This document shows, piece after piece, positions 55,474 to 64,000 of a stretch of DNA of 64,000 bases (the first letter of the stretch is position 1; every line of letters starts with the position of its first letter). The stretch lies in assembly GCA_958428545.1 (NCBI GenBank), contig CAUAGM010000003.1, positions 62,001 to 126,000 of the forward strand, written 5' to 3'. Under the pieces are notes generated by a model. The model saw nothing but the letters and a program-made list of their open reading frames with translations, had not been told where the DNA came from and made no database searches. Position numbers and translations under genes: made by a program. The stretch is from an uncultured Arcanobacterium sp. Its GTDB lineage: Bacteria > Actinomycetota > Actinomycetes > Actinomycetales > Actinomycetaceae.

Positions 55474-56440
55474 CGATCTTCTCCTGATATTTGTGCATTG
55501 ATTCAAAATGAGGTGACGATTCGTGAATACCTCGCGCCCATGCCGATGCATCCATTGTTCGTTTGCCTGCTGGAGTCACGCTGGAAAGAAATACGGGAAG
55601 CGATCCAGTGCCCACGAAGACGCGTCGATCGTTGAAGTCAATCTCTCCAGGAGCTAGTTTCTTCACGGGTTCCAGCGAATTTTCGTGCTCAGTTGCCACA
55701 ACCCCGACTGGTTCGATTTTAATGCGCTGACCATTGAATATAGTCCACGCGGAAGGCTCTGGCGTATATGCTCGAATATGATTGGCTATCGTATGAGCTG
55801 GAAGATTCCAATCGATGCGCGAATCTCGGGTGGAAAGACTCGGAGCAAATGTTGGCTCTCCACGCTGTTCGGTGAAGGTTGCAGTGCCCTGTGCAAGCAT
55901 TGTGAGAGCGTCGTGGAGCTGCTGTCCCCCACGCTGGGCAAGGAAGCTGAGAGCTTCTCCTGAAGTAACTTCTGTGCCAAGCTGATGCGTGCGCATATTT
56001 ACGATAGGTCCAGTATCGAGACCTCGTGTGAGTTTAAAGACCGAGGTTGATATATCTGTTTCTCCTGCAGCAATTGCGTATTGCACAGGCGCTGCTCCTC
56101 GCCAGCGCGGAAGAGCGGAAAAGTGGAGATTAAACCAGCCGTAAGCTGGGATCTCTAGAACTTTTTCTGGCACCAACAGACCATATGCGACGACGACCGC
56201 AGCATCTGCATTGAGAGCGCTCAACGTATTGACAATAGCTGTATCTTTGAGGGTGCTTGGCGTGTAGACGTCGATACCGTGCTCATCTGCCCAGCGGTGC
56301 ACAGGAGAAGGCATCATAATACGCTTACGCCCGTGAGGAGCTGGCGCACGAGTGAGCACTGCAGCTACATCGTGCCGATCTGATAGATATTCAAGAGCTG
56401 GTACTGCTACGTCAGGTGTCCCTGCAAAAATAATTCGCAC
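55466..56440 (-). CDS. fmt: Methionyl-tRNA formyltransferase
   Basis: Formylates initiator Met-tRNA using 10-formyltetrahydrofolate. The 324-residue protein has MRIIFAGTPDVAVPALEYL, FNLHFSALPRWRGAAPVQYAI (catalytic Asn/His region) and LDTGPIVNM, followed by the C-terminal OB-like domain. Start GTG 56440. The order priA-fmt-rsmB-rpe is conserved in many bacteria, and the genes are closely packed. Confidence 0.97.
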   Translation of the reverse strand: MRIIFAGTPDVAVPALEYLSDRHDVAAVLTRAPAPHGRKRIMMPSPVHRWADEHGIDVYTPSTLKDTAIVNTLSALNADAAVVVAYGLLVPEKVLEIPAYGWFNLHFSALPRWRGAAPVQYAIAAGETDISTSVFKLTRGLDTGPIVNMRTHQLGTEVTSGEALSFLAQRGGQQLHDALTMLAQGTATFTEQRGEPTFAPSLSTRDSRIDWNLPAHTIANHIRAYTPEPSAWTIFNGQRIKIEPVGVVATEHENSLEPVKKLAPGEIDFNDRRVFVGTGSLPVFLSSVTPAGKRTMDASAWARGIHESSPHFESMHKYQEKIDE

Positions 56441-56464
56441 GTGGCTATTGTACGTGGCGAAGAA

Positions 56465-58669
56465 CTAGAGGTGAGAATTAAAGTGCACACGAACTTTGAA
56501 AGCACGATTACGCACGAGACAGGTTTGGTATGCATTTTTTAATAAATATGCATAGGAATAGCGATGCTTTGGCTGTATTCGCATATAAATCATCGACGTG
56601 CCGTCAGCTTGCCGCCGAGGTCCGAGCACGACGACGCCAGGGATAAGTTCGTGCACACCTCCAGATACGAGCGCTTCGAGCGGTATTTCTTCAGAAATTC
56701 TATGCGCAGTATTATCAGGATCGCTACGCATATTGTTATCAGTAGCTATGCCTTTAGCAGTATCAATTTTGTAATCGAGTGCAGTATCGGATATGCCCAG
56801 ATTCTCAGGTGCTAATCCCCGCATTGTGCTCAGAAGCTGGCTAATATCTGCCCATAGCCCCTCGCAAGATATCCATATGCGTGACGGCGGCAAATTGAGT
56901 ATATTGCGTTCAGCGAGTGTTGATCGCTCCCATTCATCCCAATCAAAAGTGCGGCATATGCGCGTAAAATCTGCTGGAATATTGCCAACGAGAAGTATCT
57001 TTCCACCATTTTCACGAGGCTCGACCATGGCAGCTACCTGCGCAATTGAGCCTAGCCATTGTTCTTCTACGTTTATCGAGTTTCGCCGCAGTGAATATCC
57101 AACATCTAGGAATACGGCAGCAGCATATTTTTCTTCGAGTGCAGGCACTTCACCAGGAGCCGTGACGACAATCGAATGAGGCGTCCACTGTGGGCGCTGG
57201 ATTTTCCCTTCGTGAGGAAGCGCAATCGGAACTCCTGGAAATGCTCTACCGATTTCATGTGCAGTGCGCTGAGAACCGATGCGTATGGCTTTGAAGCGAG
57301 TAAACCTGCAGTGAATACAGGAAAAATCAGGCTCACTTTTCCCGCATCGCGAGCATTGAGGAGGAGTATCTGGTTGTTTCTGCTCCATCACACCATCGCA
57401 TAGCGGGCAGCGCACTTGCTCACCGCAGCGTGCGCAGGCAAGCATAGGAATGTATCCAGCATGCGGCACGCGGATGAGGACGTTTCCGCGCTGTAGACCG
57501 TCTCGAATAATCGTAAAGACACTTTCAGGCAGGCGCGCCCAAGGCGCTCCCTCGTATGCCATATCTTGTGCGAGCACGATGTGTGGCATACAGGCACGTT
57601 TGTATTGTTCACGCTGCTGTATATGAGGAAAAAAGGTGCCACAGGATTCTTCATATGCGGCAAAGATACTTGGAGCTCGAGTAACATAAAGCAATGCGCA
57701 TTGTTCAATGTGAGCGCGTGCCTGCATAATATCACACGTATCCAAATAGGGATAGCGTGCTTCTTGATGTGCCGAATGCGTAGGATCAATGCATACGCAT
57801 AGCCCAAGATTGCGCACAGGAATATATGCCGCTGAGCGGGTGCCAATAACGATTCTGCTGCGCCCTTCTTGAGCGCCTACAAATGCTCGGTATCGCTCTT
57901 CATGCGAGATATCGCTACCGCTATATATTACTGGCTCACCTGGAAAAGCCTTGCATATACATCTATGAAGGTACTCAGCATATTTCGGGGTAGGCGCAAT
58001 AATAAGAGCAGAACGATTACCTGCAAGCTCACATTGAATGAGGTCTGTAAGCATTTTGGATGTGCGGTGTGCGGGAGCGAGAGTGAGTCGTGCTTGCAAG
58101 CTCTTCCCAGCCAGGAGTGCTCCAGCAAGCTCAATGCCATGATTATATTGCTCAAGGAGAGTATGAGTAGGCGGATCCCAATGAAGATATGTAGGAGGCA
58201 TAAGGCTCAATACATCGCGTTCAGCACGCGCGTGACGCACTGGGATAGCAAAGCGAAGCACATCTATTGGTGAGGCTGCCGTCGAATCTGCAAGCTGGAT
58301 ACAGAGCTTTAGCATCTGCTCACTTACAACTGGATAGCTTGATATCACAGAGTCAATAGGGCGAAGAAGCGCTCCCACATTTGTCTGTGAGCTTCTGGAT
58401 ATTACGAATCCTTCCACCCGCGTATGATTAAATGGCACCTTTACTCTGCAGCCAACACAGACGCGCGATGATAGTTTTTCAGGAATTTCGTAATCGAAAA
58501 ACGGATTCCACTTTGCGCCTGGAGCATCCACAAGCACGCGAGCAATCGGATCTTTAACTGAAGAACTGATGGTATCTGATGGCAGAGGGAACTGCATCAG
58601 TTCATTTTGTTCCATATATTCAGGAAGATCATACAAGCTCGATACTCGTTGAGGAATACTGCTACTCAT
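56465..58669 (-). CDS. priA: PriA-like primosomal protein with degenerate helicase motifs
   Basis: 734 residues. The N-terminal 3'-DNA-binding domain (ARVLVDAPGAKWNPFFDYEIPE, GCRVKVPFNHTRVEGFVI) and the eight-Cys zinc region (CARCGEQVRCPLCDG, CSRCGKSEPDFSCIHC) are intact. The ATPase motifs are not: the P-loop position reads APAHRTSK instead of GxTGSGKT, DEEH is replaced by CIDPTHSAH, and motif III is VTRAPS. This matches the inactive, structural PriA of actinobacteria. No good ribosome-binding site precedes ATG 58669; a start further in, near MEQNELMQF, is possible. Confidence 0.88.
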   Translation of the reverse strand: MSSSIPQRVSSLYDLPEYMEQNELMQFPLPSDTISSSVKDPIARVLVDAPGAKWNPFFDYEIPEKLSSRVCVGCRVKVPFNHTRVEGFVISRSSQTNVGALLRPIDSVISSYPVVSEQMLKLCIQLADSTAASPIDVLRFAIPVRHARAERDVLSLMPPTYLHWDPPTHTLLEQYNHGIELAGALLAGKSLQARLTLAPAHRTSKMLTDLIQCELAGNRSALIIAPTPKYAEYLHRCICKAFPGEPVIYSGSDISHEERYRAFVGAQEGRSRIVIGTRSAAYIPVRNLGLCVCIDPTHSAHQEARYPYLDTCDIMQARAHIEQCALLYVTRAPSIFAAYEESCGTFFPHIQQREQYKRACMPHIVLAQDMAYEGAPWARLPESVFTIIRDGLQRGNVLIRVPHAGYIPMLACARCGEQVRCPLCDGVMEQKQPDTPPQCSRCGKSEPDFSCIHCRFTRFKAIRIGSQRTAHEIGRAFPGVPIALPHEGKIQRPQWTPHSIVVTAPGEVPALEEKYAAAVFLDVGYSLRRNSINVEEQWLGSIAQVAAMVEPRENGGKILLVGNIPADFTRICRTFDWDEWERSTLAERNILNLPPSRIWISCEGLWADISQLLSTMRGLAPENLGISDTALDYKIDTAKGIATDNNMRSDPDNTAHRISEEIPLEALVSGGVHELIPGVVVLGPRRQADGTSMIYMRIQPKHRYSYAYLLKNAYQTCLVRNRAFKVRVHFNSHL

Positions 58670-58712
58670 AGATGTATTTAATCATGCGCCTTATAAGAAA
58701 AATGCGAAAAAT

Positions 58713-59894
58713 CTACGCAGCAGCAAGAAGATCCTCAATGCGATTCGTGCGCTCCCACGTAAAATCAGTGCTCTCTCGCCCAAAATGCCCATACGTTGCC
58801 GTCTGTGCATATATCGGTCTCAAAAGATCGAGCGATTCAATAATTGCTGCTGGGCGCAAATCAAAGACTGTGTTCACAGCGCGTTCGATACGGCACAGCG
58901 CTGTATGCTCAGTTCCGAAAGTATCTAAGCGGAGGGAAACAGGGTGTGCCCGTCCGATAGCATAGGCAACTTGCACTTCGCAGCGATCAGCTAAGCCTGC
59001 AGCTACCACATTTTTTGCCACCCAGCGAGCTGCATATGCTGCCGATCGGTCTACCTTTGAAGGGTCTTTCCCCGAGAATGCTCCCCCGCCGTGGCGTGCA
59101 AAGCCGCCATAGGTATCAACAATAATTTTGCGACCCGTCAGCCCAGCATCTCCCATTGGGCCGCCAATGACGAATCTGCCTGACGGATTAACGAACGAAT
59201 GCTCGTAAGCAAAGTTCGGCGCGTACTGAGCCATCACAGGATCAATCACATTCGCCGTTATCTCATGCTGAAGCGCTTCAAGCTCAATATTAGGGGCGTG
59301 CTGTGAAGAAACAACGACAGTATCGATACCCACAGGCACGTCGTTAGAATCGTAGGCAACAGTGACCTGAGTTTTTCCATCAGGGCGAAGCCCTGGCACA
59401 ACAAGCTCTTTACGCACCTGAGCTAAACGTTGCGCAAGTTTATGCGCAAGGAAAATCGGCATAGGCATAAAAGTGGGAGTTTCGTTTGATGCGTAGCCAA
59501 ACATCATTCCTTGATCGCCAGCACCTTGCTTGTCGAAACGGTCAGCAATATGCCCCTGCCGCACTTCCAGAGAATCATCAACAGACTGGGCAATATCGTG
59601 TGACTGTTGCCCGATAGATAGCGAAATACCGCACGAATCCGCATCGAAGCCAATCTCTGATGATACGTATCCGATTTCTTTGAGCACTCGGCGAATAAGC
59701 TCTGGAATTTCAACGTAGGTGTTGGTCGTCACCTCGCCTGCAACGTGCACAAGACCCGTCGTCACCATAGTCTCTACAGCAACTCTCGCGTGTGGATCGT
59801 GGGCGAGCATAGCATCGAGAATAGAATCAGAAATCTGATCGCATACTTTATCTGGGTGCCCTTCTGTCACCGATTCAGACGTAAAAAGCTTCAT
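58713..59894 (-). CDS. metK: S-adenosylmethionine synthetase
   Basis: Makes S-adenosylmethionine from methionine and ATP. The 393-residue protein carries [37 protein letters not shown] (ATP binding), [21 protein letters not shown] and [27 protein letters not shown], all signature motifs. AGGATAAGCT precedes the ATG at 59894. It sits 17 bases after coaBC; no SAM riboswitch is seen. Confidence 0.98.
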   Translation of the reverse strand: MKLFTSESVTEGHPDKVCDQISDSILDAMLAHDPHARVAVETMVTTGLVHVAGEVTTNTYVEIPELIRRVLKEIGYVSSEIGFDADSCGISLSIGQQSHDIAQSVDDSLEVRQGHIADRFDKQGAGDQGMMFGYASNETPTFMPMPIFLAHKLAQRLAQVRKELVVPGLRPDGKTQVTVAYDSNDVPVGIDTVVVSSQHAPNIELEALQHEITANVIDPVMAQYAPNFAYEHSFVNPSGRFVIGGPMGDAGLTGRKIIVDTYGGFARHGGGAFSGKDPSKVDRSAAYAARWVAKNVVAAGLADRCEVQVAYAIGRAHPVSLRLDTFGTEHTALCRIERAVNTVFDLRPAAIIESLDLLRPIYAQTATYGHFGRESTDFTWERTNRIEDLLAAA

Positions 59895-59911
59895 AGCTTA
59901 TCCTTCTTCAC

Positions 59912-61303
59912 TCAATCATTTTTCTCTTGAACCGTAGCAGCTGGGGAGGCTGAACGCCCGCGAATTACGCTCGAAATTGTATCGATAATGGTATGGGCAA
60001 CGTCAGGTTTCGTACCATGAGCTGCAGCAAGACACTTCCCCGCTGAATCCAAGATTGTAACGCTCGTTGCCACATTGCCAAAACCGATGTTATCGCCTAC
60101 TTGATTGACAATCATAAGATCTGCACCCTTGCGCTGAGCCTTGAGTATGCCGTATTCAAGCGCCGTGTGCTCAACGCTTCCCGTTTCGGCAGCAAACCCC
60201 ACAACTATCTGGTTGCTGCGGCGACGATGATGAGCCAGCTCAGATAAAATATCTGGATTTTGAACGAGACGCAGAGACTCGAGAGTACCCTCGGTTTTCT
60301 TAAGTTTTTCTGACGCCACACGTTCAGGACGATAATCAGCCACTGCTGCACTCATAATAATCACGTCGGTTTCAGCAGCAAGATTATTCATAGCTTCATG
60401 AAGTTCGCACGCAGTTTCAACCGAGCAATAATGAATACGCGGATCGACAGACGCCAGCACATCGCTTGCGAGATGCGCGCCAACGAGAGTGACGGCAGCT
60501 CCACGCTGCGCCGCCTCATTTGCGAGAGCAATTCCCATCATTCCTGTACTTTTATTCCCAATAAAACGCACAGGATCAATAGGTTCGTGAGTGCCTCCTG
60601 CACTGATCGCATATCTTACGCCCTGCATATCCTTACGATCCGATAGAGAAGAATCTCGTGACGGCGTATCAGAACTATGCGGATTGCTGCCATCTTCGCT
60701 TGCCTCAAAAAAATCGTTTCCCTCAAGAATAGAGATACACGCTGCGGCAATATCGTGAGGTTCTTTCATACGTCCCATGCCAGAATCCGAGCCAGTCAGC
60801 CTGCCGCATTCAGGGCCTAGAACGATAACGCCGCGATTCTTGAGCGTTGCGATATTAGCTTGAGTTGCTGGATGCTCCCACATTTGAGTATGCATCGCTG
60901 GAACTATCACTACAGGGCACTTGACCACAAGCGCCGTAGCCGTTAGGAGATTATCGGCGATCCCGTGAGCGAGCTTTGCAATAGTATTCGCAGTTGCAGG
61001 AGCTATAACGAAAAGATCAGCAGATTCCCCTATACGTACATGAGTGACGTCAGCAGCATTATCAGAAACGTCACAATACACAGGATTTGCGCTAATCGCC
61101 TCCCACGTAACTGCTCCAACCATATCGAGGGAAGCTCGAGTTGGTACAACGTTTACTGTGTAGCGGCAGGCACGAAGCTCTCGGATAAGCTGAGGAATTT
61201 TATAAGCAGCGATACCAGCAGTAACTCCCACCACGATTGTGCGGTGGGAGTGAGATATATCCTCTAGCTTGTGCTGAGAGGGATAGGTATCGAAACTATT
61301 CAT
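59912..61303 (-). CDS. coaBC: Bifunctional phosphopantothenoylcysteine decarboxylase / synthetase
   Basis: Two steps of coenzyme A synthesis in one 463-residue chain. Residues about 20-200 form the FMN-dependent decarboxylase CoaC (VGVTAGIAAYKIPQLIREL; VPAMHTQMWEHPATQ, with His where enterobacterial Dfp has Asn, as in other actinobacteria; LTGSDSGMGRM). Residues about 230-440 form the synthetase CoaB (AISAGGTHEPIDPVRFIGNKSTGMMG, SAAVADYRP, and a Lys pair). The ATG overlaps the rpoZ stop (ATGA). The linker is rich in Ser/Asp. Confidence 0.95.
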   Translation of the reverse strand: MNSFDTYPSQHKLEDISHSHRTIVVGVTAGIAAYKIPQLIRELRACRYTVNVVPTRASLDMVGAVTWEAISANPVYCDVSDNAADVTHVRIGESADLFVIAPATANTIAKLAHGIADNLLTATALVVKCPVVIVPAMHTQMWEHPATQANIATLKNRGVIVLGPECGRLTGSDSGMGRMKEPHDIAAACISILEGNDFFEASEDGSNPHSSDTPSRDSSLSDRKDMQGVRYAISAGGTHEPIDPVRFIGNKSTGMMGIALANEAAQRGAAVTLVGAHLASDVLASVDPRIHYCSVETACELHEAMNNLAAETDVIIMSAAVADYRPERVASEKLKKTEGTLESLRLVQNPDILSELAHHRRRSNQIVVGFAAETGSVEHTALEYGILKAQRKGADLMIVNQVGDNIGFGNVATSVTILDSAGKCLAAAHGTKPDVAHTIIDTISSVIRGRSASPAATVQEKND

Positions 61304-61572
61304 TCGGCTGCAGATTGCGAAAGGTTGAGCTTGTCTTCGGCAATTTCCTCAAACGCCAAGGAAAGCGGTTTATCGTCGTGTGTAGAGGTGACGAGTGGTC
61401 CGATATTCGTGATATTTCCATCGCCAGAGAGCATCTCTTGACGATAAGAATTGATTTGGCGTGCACGAGCAGCGCTGTAAACAGCGAGAGTATATTTAGA
61501 TTCAACCTTCGAGAGAAGATCATCAATAGCTGGCTTTGTGATCCCTTCAGGATGTGCCGTTGTGCCAAACAT
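61300..61572 (-). CDS. rpoZ: RNA polymerase omega subunit
   Basis: 90 residues with the omega signature: GITKPAIDDLLSKVESKYTLAVYSAARARQINSY, and the C-terminal KPLSLAFEEIAEDKL. Omega helps assemble RNA polymerase around the beta' subunit and forms part of one ppGpp site in some bacteria. It lies between gmk and coaBC, a conserved actinobacterial order. Confidence 0.95.
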   Translation of the reverse strand: MFGTTAHPEGITKPAIDDLLSKVESKYTLAVYSAARARQINSYRQEMLSGDGNITNIGPLVTSTHDDKPLSLAFEEIAEDKLNLSQSAAE

Positions 61573-61626
61573 AAAACCTCGTTCGTTAAAAGTAATAATT
61601 CGCTTGTTATTTTATCGAAGAATAGT

Positions 61627-62187
61627 CTAGTTTCCCAACCCCATAAGGGTCTCAAGCGCTTTGGTGGCGTCTGCCACTGTGTCGTTAATGACGACAGCAT
61701 CGAATTCATTTTGAGCTGCAAGTTCTGTGCGTGCAGTTTCCAAGCGGCGTTCCTGCTCCTGCGGATCTTCAGTACCTCGTCCTTCTAAACGACGCACGAG
61801 TTCCTCCCACGAAGGAGGGGCAATAAAAATAAAAGTTGCTTGAGGAAGCGTTTTGCGCACCTGACGCGCTCCCTCAAGATCAACCTCAAGAATTGCCTTT
61901 TTTCCGTAGCTAATAGCATCAAGCACAGGCTGGCGAGGTGTGCCGTAACGGTGTGTTCCATGTACGACAGCCCATTCAAGCATCTCGTTGCAGGCTACTA
62001 ACTCATCAAAACGTTCATTACTCACGAAATAGTAGTGAACACCGTCAATCTCTCCTGGGCGCGGTGCACGGGTTGTGGCAGAAATTGAGAACCAGAGGTT
62101 GCTGTGATGAGCAAGAAGTTGAGCCATAATCGTCCCTTTGCCCACGGCAGTTGGCCCAGTTACAACGAAAATATCGGAATGTTTCAT
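61627..62187 (-). CDS. gmk: Guanylate kinase
   Basis: Converts GMP to GDP. The 186-residue protein has the P-loop VVTGPTAVGKGTIM, STTRAPRPGE-like SATTRAPRPGEIDGVHYYFVS, YGTPRQPV and ILEVDLEGARQV. AACT lies before the ATG at 62187, with no strong Shine-Dalgarno. rpoZ follows after 54 bases. The mihF terminator separates it from the gene upstream, so it likely has its own promoter. Confidence 0.97.
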   Translation of the reverse strand: MKHSDIFVVTGPTAVGKGTIMAQLLAHHSNLWFSISATTRAPRPGEIDGVHYYFVSNERFDELVACNEMLEWAVVHGTHRYGTPRQPVLDAISYGKKAILEVDLEGARQVRKTLPQATFIFIAPPSWEELVRRLEGRGTEDPQEQERRLETARTELAAQNEFDAVVINDTVADATKALETLMGLGN

Positions 62188-62205
62188 AGTTCAAACCTAG
62201 TGGGC

Positions 62206-62263
62206 AAATAAAAAAACAACAAGCGACAGGAGCATTTCTGCTCAGTTTATCGCTTGTTGTTTT
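62206..62263 (-). terminator. Rho-independent terminator after mihF
   Basis: On the minus strand AAAACAACAAGCGA (62263-62250) pairs perfectly with TCGCTTGTTGTTTT (62226-62213), and an inner GAGCA/TGCTC stem (62243-62230) stacks inside it. A run of seven T follows the outer stem. It ends the mihF transcript 16 bases past the stop codon. Confidence 0.9.
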
Positions 62264-62278
62264 ATAGAAGAGATTGCG

Positions 62279-62590
62279 TTAGCTAAAAATCTTAACCAAT
62301 TTTTCTTTTTGCACTGCGCCCAAACCAGCAACGCGACGAGTATCAGAAATTCCGACCTCAGCCATAATTGATTGTGCACGTGCAGTCCCAATCCCTGGGA
62401 GAGATGTGAGAAGAGCTTTCACCTTAAGCTTGCCGATGACGTCGTCATCTTTCGCCCGCTTGAGTACGTCTGAAAGTTTCAGATCACCTCTCTTAAGCTG
62501 CTCTTTAATCTCTGCCCGCTGGCGGCGTACCAAAGCAGCTTTTTCGAGTGCTGCTTGGCGTTGTTCTGGTGATAACTGTGGTAGAGCCAT
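62279..62590 (-). CDS. mihF: Actinobacterial integration host factor MihF
   Basis: 103-residue nucleoid protein unrelated to the enterobacterial IHF. The signature is ALPQLSPEQRQAALEKAALVRRQRAEIKEQLKRG followed by VKALLTSLPGIGTARAQSIMAEVGI, a helix-two-turn-helix that binds DNA. It lies next to gmk as in Mycobacterium and Streptomyces. AAGGAGAT precedes the ATG. Confidence 0.96.
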   Translation of the reverse strand: MALPQLSPEQRQAALEKAALVRRQRAEIKEQLKRGDLKLSDVLKRAKDDDVIGKLKVKALLTSLPGIGTARAQSIMAEVGISDTRRVAGLGAVQKEKLVKIFS

Positions 62591-62681
62591 ATGAATCTCC
62601 TTATTTCAAGAGTAACTACTCTTTTATCGTATCCCAGAAAAAGCTGACGCACAGTTAAATTTCAAGAAATGTTTCATTTTT

Positions 62682-63215
62682 TCACATTTCACTTTTATCG
62701 AGCGGAGATTCTCCCAGCGTCTGTGTTTCTTCGAAACCTGTTCCAGAAGTCTCCAACTCATAGATATCAGCTACACGATTCAATACGCCCATAATGAACG
62801 GCACAGATTTTTCTGTCGAAAATTCTCGAGCCAAACTTGCTGCCTCTTTGACTGCGATCGGGCGTTCAACGTCAAGAAACATAAGCTCAGCTGTGGCAAT
62901 ACGCAAAATATTGCGATCGACTGCGCTCATGCGATGCAGCGCCCATTGAGGCGACGCGGCATCGATCATGCTATCAACGTTGTCGTTATGCTCCAAAAAT
63001 TCGGTGACGATACGTGCACCGTATTCTTGGATAGGCTGTTGAGCCGTCGAAATTTCTTCGCGGTCAATCAGTAAATGTCTCGTTTTTTCGATCCCAAAAC
63101 CTCGAATATCGGCTTCAAAAAGCACGTCAAGAGCGCGCTGCCTTTGCAAAGAACGCCCTTTACGCTTGATATTCTTCCGTTCGGAATGCCGCCGTACGCT
63201 TCTGTGATCACTCAT
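62682..63215 (-). CDS. nusB: Transcription antitermination factor NusB
   Basis: 177 residues. The NusB fold begins at RQRALDVLFEADIRGFG and continues through VDSMIDAASPQWALHRMSAVDRNILRIATAELMFLDVERPIAVKEAASLAREFSTEKSVPFIMGVLNRV in the usual order (boxA RNA binding in rRNA operons, with NusE). The basic N-terminus and the 20-residue tail are extensions. The start overlaps the efp stop by one base (TGATG). Confidence 0.95.
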   Translation of the reverse strand: MSDHRSVRRHSERKNIKRKGRSLQRQRALDVLFEADIRGFGIEKTRHLLIDREEISTAQQPIQEYGARIVTEFLEHNDNVDSMIDAASPQWALHRMSAVDRNILRIATAELMFLDVERPIAVKEAASLAREFSTEKSVPFIMGVLNRVADIYELETSGTGFEETQTLGESPLDKSEM

Positions 63216-63772
63216 CAGGCGCGGTTGATATATTCGCCGGTACGGGTATCAACTTTGATCTTGGTACCCTCGTCAATAAATAGCGGGACCTGCAGTTCGT
63301 AACCAGTCTCAACAGTTGCTGGTTTAGTTCCTGCATTTGAACGGTCTCCCTGCAGTCCTGGTTCTGTAAACGTCACTTCAAGAACCACAGACGCTGGAAG
63401 CTCAACGAAAAGAACAGTGCCCTCATTTTGAGCGATAATCACATTTTGATTCTCTAGCAAGAAATTCTTTTGATCGCCAACGATCTCAGCACTCACAGGA
63501 AGCTGCTCGTACGTCTCAAGATCCATAAAAATATAATCTGCGCCATCATTATATAGATACTGCATGTCACGACGGTCTACAGTTGCGGTCTCAACTTTCA
63601 CGCCTGCGTTGAACGTTTTATCAACGTTTTTCCCAGAAAGCACATTCTTGAGCTTGGTGCGCACAAAAGCCGGACCTTTACCAGGCTTTACGTGCTGAAA
63701 CTCTACAACCTGCCAGAGTTGGTTATCGATCTTGAGCACCATGCCATTTTTCAAATCATTCGTGGTTGCCAT
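63215..63772 (-). CDS. efp: Translation elongation factor P
   Basis: Relieves ribosome stalling at polyproline. The 185-residue protein has the KOW-like N-domain ([37 protein letters not shown], with Lys in PGKG at the modification site) and two OB domains ending [34 protein letters not shown] 63772 follows AAGGTGG; a GTG at 63775 is also in frame. The Pro-rich pullulanase spacer in this window is a likely client. Confidence 0.97.
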   Translation of the reverse strand: MATTNDLKNGMVLKIDNQLWQVVEFQHVKPGKGPAFVRTKLKNVLSGKNVDKTFNAGVKVETATVDRRDMQYLYNDGADYIFMDLETYEQLPVSAEIVGDQKNFLLENQNVIIAQNEGTVLFVELPASVVLEVTFTEPGLQGDRSNAGTKPATVETGYELQVPLFIDEGTKIKVDTRTGEYINRA

Positions 63773-63775
63773 CAC

Positions 63776-64000
63776 ATTCCACCTTTCGCTTCAACGGATC
63801 TGCCCATTGCGCGGGCGTCGATATTCCTCATCAAGAATAGCTGGTTTTACTCTATAAAGCGCATTCCACTCGCTGACTATGAGAGGAATTACGTTTTAAG
63901 AAAGTTTCACTCATCTGCTCGGCGCATCTGCATAGATTGTGGATTCTGTAAGCGTCTTGCTCCTATTCGTGTATTAAATCGTGTATTAAATGCTTATATG
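63776..64000. other. Region upstream of efp
   Basis: 225 bases to the window edge with no convincing gene on either strand. TTTATAGAG on the minus strand near 63848-63857 may be part of an efp promoter. TCGTGTATTAAA occurs twice in direct tandem (63967-63978 and 63979-63990). Confidence 0.35.

Noticed and set aside
58670..58712. Terminator between metK and priA
   Set aside because: The 43-base gap has no stable inverted repeat.

Overview
This window is chromosomal DNA of an actinobacterium of moderate G+C, most likely a low-G+C relative of Actinomycetaceae; this is inferred from gene content, not from a search. The marker genes are whiA in a rapZ-yvcK-whiA block, rbpA, the actinobacterial integration host factor mihF, a HelY-type helicase next to a fused PafBC regulator, a GarA-type FHA protein followed by two MerR regulators, a Cmk-Der fusion and a PriA with degenerate helicase motifs.

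Layout. 1-8.5 kb: end of uvrC, rapZ-yvcK-whiA, then gap, pgk, tpiA and secG separated by strong hairpin terminators. 8.5-11 kb (minus): transketolase and a small unknown gene. 11-17.6 kb (plus): xerD, parA-scpA-scpB-rluB and cmk-der (chromosome segregation, ribosome modification, nucleotide kinase). 17.7-20.7 kb: tRNA-Pro(GGG) followed by a small island with a membrane-anchored unknown protein and a complete HaeIII-type (GGCC) restriction-modification pair. 20.9-24.3 kb: a secreted, cell-wall-sorted pullulanase. 24.5-27.1 kb: garA, two merR genes and rbpA. 27.1-33.8 kb (minus): pafBC-helY-lnt. 34-36.2 kb (minus): a two-gene ABC transporter behind an FMN riboswitch, so probably riboflavin uptake (RibXY). 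36.3-39.5 kb (minus): a cell-wall-sorted M60-like (mucin-type) metallopeptidase.

39.7-46 kb: a compact type II-C CRISPR-Cas locus. The array has 19 identical 36-nt repeats and eighteen 28-nt spacers, with cas2, cas1, cas9 and a tracrRNA directly upstream of cas9. Every repeat ends in an extended -10 box, so each spacer can have its own promoter. The locus is bounded on the left by a truncated 3' end of a SorC-family regulator gene, and on the right by an intact SorC regulator sharing a 28/29-nt match with that remnant. Spacers 2 and 5 differ at five positions, all synonymous in one reading frame, so they appear to target the same codons in two diverged mobile elements.

46-53.2 kb: the intact SorC regulator diverges from a glpABC-glpK operon for glycerol use through a quinone-linked glycerol-3-phosphate dehydrogenase; it feeds the triose-phosphate enzymes encoded at 5-8 kb. 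53.3-63.8 kb (minus): a housekeeping run rpe-rsmB-fmt-priA-metK-coaBC-rpoZ-gmk-mihF and nusB-efp, with many 1- to 8-nt start/stop overlaps that indicate translational coupling.
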